DNA of 64,000 bases. Source: Tatlockia sp. Its GTDB lineage: Bacteria; Pseudomonadota; Gammaproteobacteria; Legionellales; Legionellaceae. Positions 59,395-64,000 of the stretch are shown here, one piece after another. Both the position numbers and the translations under genes were made by a program. Location: contig JACCWI010000055.1 of NCBI GenBank assembly GCA_013697725.1, positions 186,001 through 250,000 of the forward strand, read 5' to 3'. The notes under the pieces are model-generated. The model did not search any database. It had not been told where the DNA came from and saw only the letters and a program-made list of their open reading frames with translations. Each line of letters opens with the position of its first letter. Position 1 is the first letter of the stretch.

Positions 59395-60675
59395 ATGTTA
59401 GAACAACAAAAACTACATCAAACCAAGCAGCTTACCTTTGCCTGGGTAATCTGGGGCCTGGCAGCCGCCTTTTATTTTTCTGATTATCTGGCGAGAGTTG
59501 CGCCAGGAGTTATGCACCGCAGTTTACAAATAGATTTTGGTATTAATGAAGCAGGATTCGGCATTTTAACGGCTTCCTTTTATATTCCTTATATATTAAT
59601 GCAAATTCCCGTGGGCTTAACTGTTGACCGTATAAGCATTCGAACAATCTTAACCATTATGTCTTTGATCACTGCCCTTGGCTGTTGCATTTTTGGCCTT
59701 GCTGATGGTTTGTTAACCGCGTCTATTGGCCGAATGTTTATAGGGTTTAGCGCAGCCTTTGCTTTTGTCAGTTCATTAAGACTGGCGACATCATGGTTTC
59801 CACCAGCAATGTTAGGCTTATTAGCAGGCTTAACACAATCCTTAGGTATGTTGGGTGCTGCGGCTGGCGAAGCTCCAGTCTCATTTCTTGTTGCCAACGT
59901 AGGCTGGCGTCATAGCATGCTAATTATTGCGTTTTTGTTTGTTGCTCTGGCTGGTCTTTTATATCATTTTATCCGAGATAAACCCGGCAGCCTTCGTTCT
60001 AAAATTAGAGTTGAAAAACATATAACTATCCTAACGAGTTTACGGATTGTATTAACTCACCGCCAAACTTGGTTAAATGCCCTATATACCGGATTTTTGT
60101 TTGCCCCAACTGCAGTTATAGGTGAGTCAATTGGGCCTGCCTATTTACAATATGGACGTGGTTTGACTGCTCATGCTGCAGCCTTCGCAACAGGTTTGAT
60201 CTTCATTGGTTGGGGGCTTAGCGGTCCTTTATCTGGCTGGCTTTCCGATAAATTAGGTCGACGTAAACCGCTAATGATAATTTCAGCACTCTTTGGAATT
60301 GTCCTAACTTCACTTTTTGTGTTCTATCCTAATCTTGATAGAACCACAGCCTACATTTTATTCTTTATCTATGGTTTAACCAATACGGGAGTGGCAATTG
60401 CTTATGCTGTTTCTACAGAAATACACGACTCTAACGTCATTGGTACCTCAATCGCGTTTACCAACATGATGTCTATTTTTGTTGGAGCATCAATGCAACC
60501 TCTGGTGGGTTGGCTTGTTGATATCCATTCCGGGGCTCGTGCTTACAATCTTGAAAGCCTCCTGTTGCCTGATTTTCAAGCGGGTTTAAAAATTCTGCCA
60601 CTCTGTTCCCTAATGGCATTAATTTTAGCCTTCACAGTAAAAGAAACCTATTGTAAGCCAATACGCATAAACTAA
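59395..60675 (+). CDS. Major facilitator superfamily transporter
   Basis: A 426-residue inner-membrane transporter with 12 predicted helices. Helix 1 has FYFSDYLARVAPGVM, followed by the loop 2-3 motif-A region PVGLTVDRISIRTIL; GWLSDKLGRRKPLM is the second motif A in the other half. The layout resembles the anion:cation symporter/Pht-like MFS members common in Legionella and Coxiella. Substrate is unknown. A GTG at 59365 is in frame, but the only ribosome-site-like AGGG (59385-59388) favours ATG 59395. Confidence 0.85.
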   Translation: MLEQQKLHQTKQLTFAWVIWGLAAAFYFSDYLARVAPGVMHRSLQIDFGINEAGFGILTASFYIPYILMQIPVGLTVDRISIRTILTIMSLITALGCCIFGLADGLLTASIGRMFIGFSAAFAFVSSLRLATSWFPPAMLGLLAGLTQSLGMLGAAAGEAPVSFLVANVGWRHSMLIIAFLFVALAGLLYHFIRDKPGSLRSKIRVEKHITILTSLRIVLTHRQTWLNALYTGFLFAPTAVIGESIGPAYLQYGRGLTAHAAAFATGLIFIGWGLSGPLSGWLSDKLGRRKPLMIISALFGIVLTSLFVFYPNLDRTTAYILFFIYGLTNTGVAIAYAVSTEIHDSNVIGTSIAFTNMMSIFVGASMQPLVGWLVDIHSGARAYNLESLLLPDFQAGLKILPLCSLMALILAFTVKETYCKPIRIN

Positions 60676-60873
60676 ATTTAATATCTTGTTTCGCCAGAAG
60701 CCTATCCTTTTAGCGAAATAGTTAATTGATTGCCAAGTACATCTGTCTTTCCAATCTCAATTTATTTAGTATATCTCTTTGCTAGTTATTGAATCTCGTG
60801 GTTTAATTACTGCGTACTTTTGTAAAGGCTCAAACGATTTGATTCTGCAAGGGCTGACACTAACACGGAGATA

Positions 60874-62397
60874 ATGATGAAAAAATTGATAGGATTATTA
60901 ATTATCCTAACTGCTCTAATTCTCGGTTCCTACTTTGCAATGGGCTATCTCACTGAAAAAAAAGTGAAAGAAGACCTGGCGTTGGTGAATCAATCGAATG
61001 GCCTTAATGTTCAAATAGAGAAGTATAATCGAGGATGGTTTACCTCGGATGCCGTTTTTGATTGGCATTTACAAATTCCAGAACATGAAATAAAAACTCC
61101 TGACGGTCAGTCAAAAATTGTTGCTGCTGAAGATTATCAGCTCAAAATGCCCTTAAGAATTCATCATGGCCCCATAATTTTTGCTCATAAAACCGTTAAA
61201 TTTGGCTTGGGTTACGCTCACTCAAATCTATTACTACCCCCTAAAATGGCGGAGCAATTTAATAATATGTTTAGACCTGCCTCTACGCAGCCCCATCTTG
61301 AATTAAGTTTACTGGTTAGTTATTTAAACCACACTAACATTGACTTAGCTCTTCCTGAGTTTAAATTAATTTCAAAAAATACGGATGGTGGGGAGCTCGA
61401 TTGGTTGGGTCTGACATCGACAACCAATATTTCATCCGATCGAAATAAAATAAGCGGAAATGTTACAATAGAAGGTCTTCGTTTTTTGAAAGACAAGACA
61501 ACAACGCTAATGTCTACTGTCACCAGTGAGTACAATTTACATAAAGCGCCAGTTGCAGGCGGAATTTATCTTGGTGATGCCAGTCTTTCCTTTCCTGCTC
61601 TGAATATCACCATGGGCGAAAAAAAATTGTTAGAATTGACCCAATTTGATGTTCACTCTGATACAAATATTGAAGAAGGCCTCTTTAATTCACAATTTAA
61701 AAGTTCTCTTGAAAAATTAGTCGTAAATAATAAGATATATGGCCCAGGTGTCGTCCAGATTGGAATTAAAAATCTTGAAGCAGAAGCCCTGGCGAAAATA
61801 AATGCTCAAGTCAGCCAAATGCAACAAGGCAATGAGCAGCAAAGTCAGCAAGCAGTTTTGGCAATATTACCGCAATTGCCTCAACTCTTGAGTAAAGGTG
61901 CCGAGTTTGAAGTTTCAGAATTCAATCTTGTGATGCCAGAAGGAAATGTCGAAGGTAACTTATTGATAACCTTGCCTAAGAGTGACACTAAAAATCCCTT
62001 TGAGTTAATTCAAAAAGTTCAGGGTAATGGAAAATTAAGAGTTCCTACTATCGTTCTTAGGAATGTATTAACTCAATCCTATCAACAAAAATTAGCTTCA
62101 CCTCAACAACAGCAAACTCAAAATATTCAACAAGGCATTGTCCATCAAATGCAGCTGCAAGCAGACCAGGCAGCAGCTACGCCTACAACTCCTACTCAGC
62201 CTGCAGCAACTCCGGCCACGGCTACTGATCCTGCACTTGAAGCCGCAGCAATGGCAGATAGACAATTGGCAGCAATGGTACAGTCTGGAGTGTTAATATT
62301 GCAGGGCAGTGATTATTTGATTGAAATGAGTTTTAACCAAGGTAAATTAATGGTTAATGGCAAACCTTTTGAGCCAGCTATGCTGAAAATTCAATAA
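60874..62397 (+). CDS. YdgA/DUF945-family protein
   Basis: A 507-residue exported or membrane-anchored protein. Residues 1-25 are an uncleaved-type signal/anchor helix (LIGLLIILTALILGSYFAMGY). The region right after, VQIEKYNRGWFTSDA, is the DUF945 signature. The body is rich in beta-strand. A Gln/Pro/Thr/Ala-rich low-complexity stretch (about residues 408-455) sits before a short ordered C terminus. The family role is unknown in general; some members affect motility or the cell surface. Confidence 0.75.
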   Translation: MMKKLIGLLIILTALILGSYFAMGYLTEKKVKEDLALVNQSNGLNVQIEKYNRGWFTSDAVFDWHLQIPEHEIKTPDGQSKIVAAEDYQLKMPLRIHHGPIIFAHKTVKFGLGYAHSNLLLPPKMAEQFNNMFRPASTQPHLELSLLVSYLNHTNIDLALPEFKLISKNTDGGELDWLGLTSTTNISSDRNKISGNVTIEGLRFLKDKTTTLMSTVTSEYNLHKAPVAGGIYLGDASLSFPALNITMGEKKLLELTQFDVHSDTNIEEGLFNSQFKSSLEKLVVNNKIYGPGVVQIGIKNLEAEALAKINAQVSQMQQGNEQQSQQAVLAILPQLPQLLSKGAEFEVSEFNLVMPEGNVEGNLLITLPKSDTKNPFELIQKVQGNGKLRVPTIVLRNVLTQSYQQKLASPQQQQTQNIQQGIVHQMQLQADQAAATPTTPTQPAATPATATDPALEAAAMADRQLAAMVQSGVLILQGSDYLIEMSFNQGKLMVNGKPFEPAMLKIQ

Positions 62398-62627
62398 GGA
62401 AATTTAAGATTAGTTTCTGTTAATTTGGTCCTTTATTAGGAAACCTAGTATTAGCTTCTAATCTAGTTTTCAAAATGGAGGCCACAGTTAGCAAAAGCTA
62501 AAGAATGTATGCAGCAAGATTAGATCACTAGGTAGTTACTGATTAATAAGCCAAATTTCTAAATCGGACTTGTCAGGAATTGCTCAATTGGTTAAGATGC
62601 TGCTTTTAAAAGGAGGAGTGAAGAAGA

Positions 62628-62909
62628 ATGACAACAATCAGCAATGAAGCCGGAGATACAACCGCATCACTGGCAGCGAGTGTCACTCAATCAGTGCAAA
62701 AATATTTCACCGAGCTAAAGGGAACTGATCCGGTTGATCTGTACCAGTTTGTTCTTGAGGAAATTGAAACCCCATTGTTTCGCGCTGTCATGGAACATTG
62801 CAAATACAATCAATCTCGTGCAGCAATTATGCTTGGAATTAGTAGAGGAACTCTAAGAACTAAATTGCGTCGTTATTTTGATGATAAGTATGTTGGTACC
62901 AGAGATTAA
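62628..62909 (+). CDS. Fis-family DNA-binding protein
   Basis: A 93-residue nucleoid/transcription regulator. The C-terminal helix-turn-helix NQSRAAIMLGISRGTLRTKLRRY is the Fis hallmark, with the dimer helix DLYQFVLEEIETPLFRAVMEH before it. A strong AAGGAGGAG precedes the ATG. Legionella has several fis paralogs, so I do not call it by the plain gene name. It is not linked to dusB here, unlike in E. coli. Confidence 0.9.
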   Translation: MTTISNEAGDTTASLAASVTQSVQKYFTELKGTDPVDLYQFVLEEIETPLFRAVMEHCKYNQSRAAIMLGISRGTLRTKLRRYFDDKYVGTRD

Positions 62910-63193
62910 GTTTCAAGTTTAAAACTTTGAATTCAAAAAGGAAGCCTTGTGTTTCCTTTTTCTTTATCAGTGCTGAAAAAAGCGTTTTAGAAGAGATTCA
63001 AGGTAATGCTTGGGTATAAATTCTTTAGATAAACTCACTAATAAATGTTCAATAATTATGCCCTTATCCCCCATATTGAGAACAGCTCCTTGCCCTATAT
63101 TTACTTTTATGGCTCCTAGCCATTTTCCTAAGACTAAGGAAATGAAACCCCCAATAAGATTGATGCCAGGAAGATGGTTGTAAAATCAAAAAT

Positions 63194-64000
63194 TCATTCT
63201 TCAGAAAACATAGAACTTACTGATTCCTCAACATTTACACGTTTAATAGCTTGTGCCAACATTTCTGCAAGACTTACGACGCGAATTTTATTACAGGCCT
63301 TTGCTGCATCATTTAAGGGTATGGTATCGGTTATAACTACTTCATCAAGCGATGAGTGCATGATGTTTTCAACAGCAGGCCCTGATAAGACAGGATGAGT
63401 GATATAAGCTCTTACACTAGCTGCACCATTTTGCTTTAATTGATAAGCTGCAGAGCATAGTGTTCCAGCTGTATCGACAATATCATCGATAATTAGGCAA
63501 TGCCTACCAGCAGGTTCTCCAATAATATGCATAACTTCTGATTTATTTGGTCCAGATCGTCGTTTATCGATTATTGATAATTCCGCGTCATTAAGAAGTT
63601 TTGCCATTGCTCTTGCACGAACAACTCCTCCCACGTCAGGCGAAATCACCATTAGATTAGGTAAATTTTGTTGTTTAATATCTTCCAGCAAAATAGGGGT
63701 TGAATAAACATTGTCAACTGGCATATAGAAAAAACCCTGGATCTGATCGGCATGCAAATCAACAGTAAGTACTCGACATATACCCACTGATGCCATCATA
63801 TCAGCAATAACTTTTGCAGTAATTGGCACGCGAGCTGAGCGTACTCGTCTATCTTGACGCGCATAACCAAAATAAGGCACTACAGCGGTTATACGACCTG
63901 CAGAGGAACGACGCAGTGCGTCTGCCATAATCATTAGTTCCATCAAATTATTATTAGTCGGTGCACAAGTAGACTGAACGACAAATACATCACGGCCGCG
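63194..64000 (-). CDS. prs: Ribose-phosphate pyrophosphokinase, N-terminal end outside window
   Basis: The 268 C-terminal residues of PRPP synthetase; about 47 N-terminal residues lie beyond the right edge, and the frame is open to base 64000. Motifs: FGYARQDRR (ATP side), [23 protein letters not shown], and the PRPP-binding [12 protein letters not shown]. It supplies PRPP for nucleotides, His and Trp. The gene is often next to tRNA-Glu or ispE/rplY upstream; that side is not visible. Confidence 0.96.
   Translation of the reverse strand, partial: RGRDVFVVQSTCAPTNNNLMELMIMADALRRSSAGRITAVVPYFGYARQDRRVRSARVPITAKVIADMMASVGICRVLTVDLHADQIQGFFYMPVDNVYSTPILLEDIKQQNLPNLMVISPDVGGVVRARAMAKLLNDAELSIIDKRRSGPNKSEVMHIIGEPAGRHCLIIDDIVDTAGTLCSAAYQLKQNGAASVRAYITHPVLSGPAVENIMHSSLDEVVITDTIPLNDAAKACNKIRVVSLAEMLAQAIKRVNVEESVSSMFSEE

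Noticed and set aside
62936-62962. A-tract/T-tract after the fis-like gene as terminator
   Set aside because: Only six A-T-rich pairs (AAAAAG/CTTTTT) form a stem; too weak to call.
63174-63398. Frame on the + strand opposite prs
   Set aside because: Antisense shadow of a well-conserved gene.

Overview
The window looks like a chromosomal stretch of a Legionella species or close relative (Legionellaceae, Gammaproteobacteria). The DNA is AT-rich. Core genes are gammaproteobacterial in type and order. Between them sit long proteins without clear bacterial relatives, a eukaryotic-type PTPMT1-like phosphatase, and a tandem CTTAAT repeat that matches the PmrA box used for Dot/Icm effector genes in Legionella. 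The genus is an inference; no species can be named from the sequence alone.

Layout, left to right. Positions 1-12560 hold the 3' end of nuoD and all of nuoE to nuoN (respiratory complex I), all on the + strand. An initiator tRNA-fMet with its own promoter and terminator follows (12617-12766). Next comes the classic information-processing cluster rimP-nusA-infB-rbfA-truB-rpsO-pnp (12872-21638). Positions 21720-31610 are mixed: folE with a HIT-family gene, ppa, def, a KefB/C-like antiporter, an APC amino-acid transporter, a PriC-like gene, an effector-like gene (28648) behind a small transposable element and a PmrA-type box, and panBC. Positions 31862-36458 carry an alpha/beta hydrolase, zapE and a Fur-box-preceded feoABC iron(II) uptake operon. 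Two unassigned genes follow, one of them the PTPMT1-like phosphatase with a C-terminal membrane anchor (37328-38839).

Positions 39089-48933 hold sdhCDAB and sucABCD in one direction, giving three consecutive TCA steps; the shared E3 (lpd) is not here. Succinate dehydrogenase feeds the same quinone pool as the complex I genes at the left edge. After sucD come a 345-residue protein with a possible Cys-His-Asp triad (49156) and a 1694-residue protein with C-terminal membrane segments (50574), again preceded by a copy of the small element. The right part (55750-64000) has an SDR with a secreted partner, pdxH, a small Rmf-like membrane-anchored protein, an SseB-like protein, an MFS transporter, a YdgA/DUF945-type protein, a Fis-family regulator and the C-terminal part of prs on the minus strand.

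The most novel items are a pair of non-autonomous elements (112 and 141 bp), each with inverted ends and a perfect 9-bp target duplication. Each inserted 87-88 bp upstream of the start codon of an effector-like gene. The second point of interest is the set of four candidate secreted proteins themselves.
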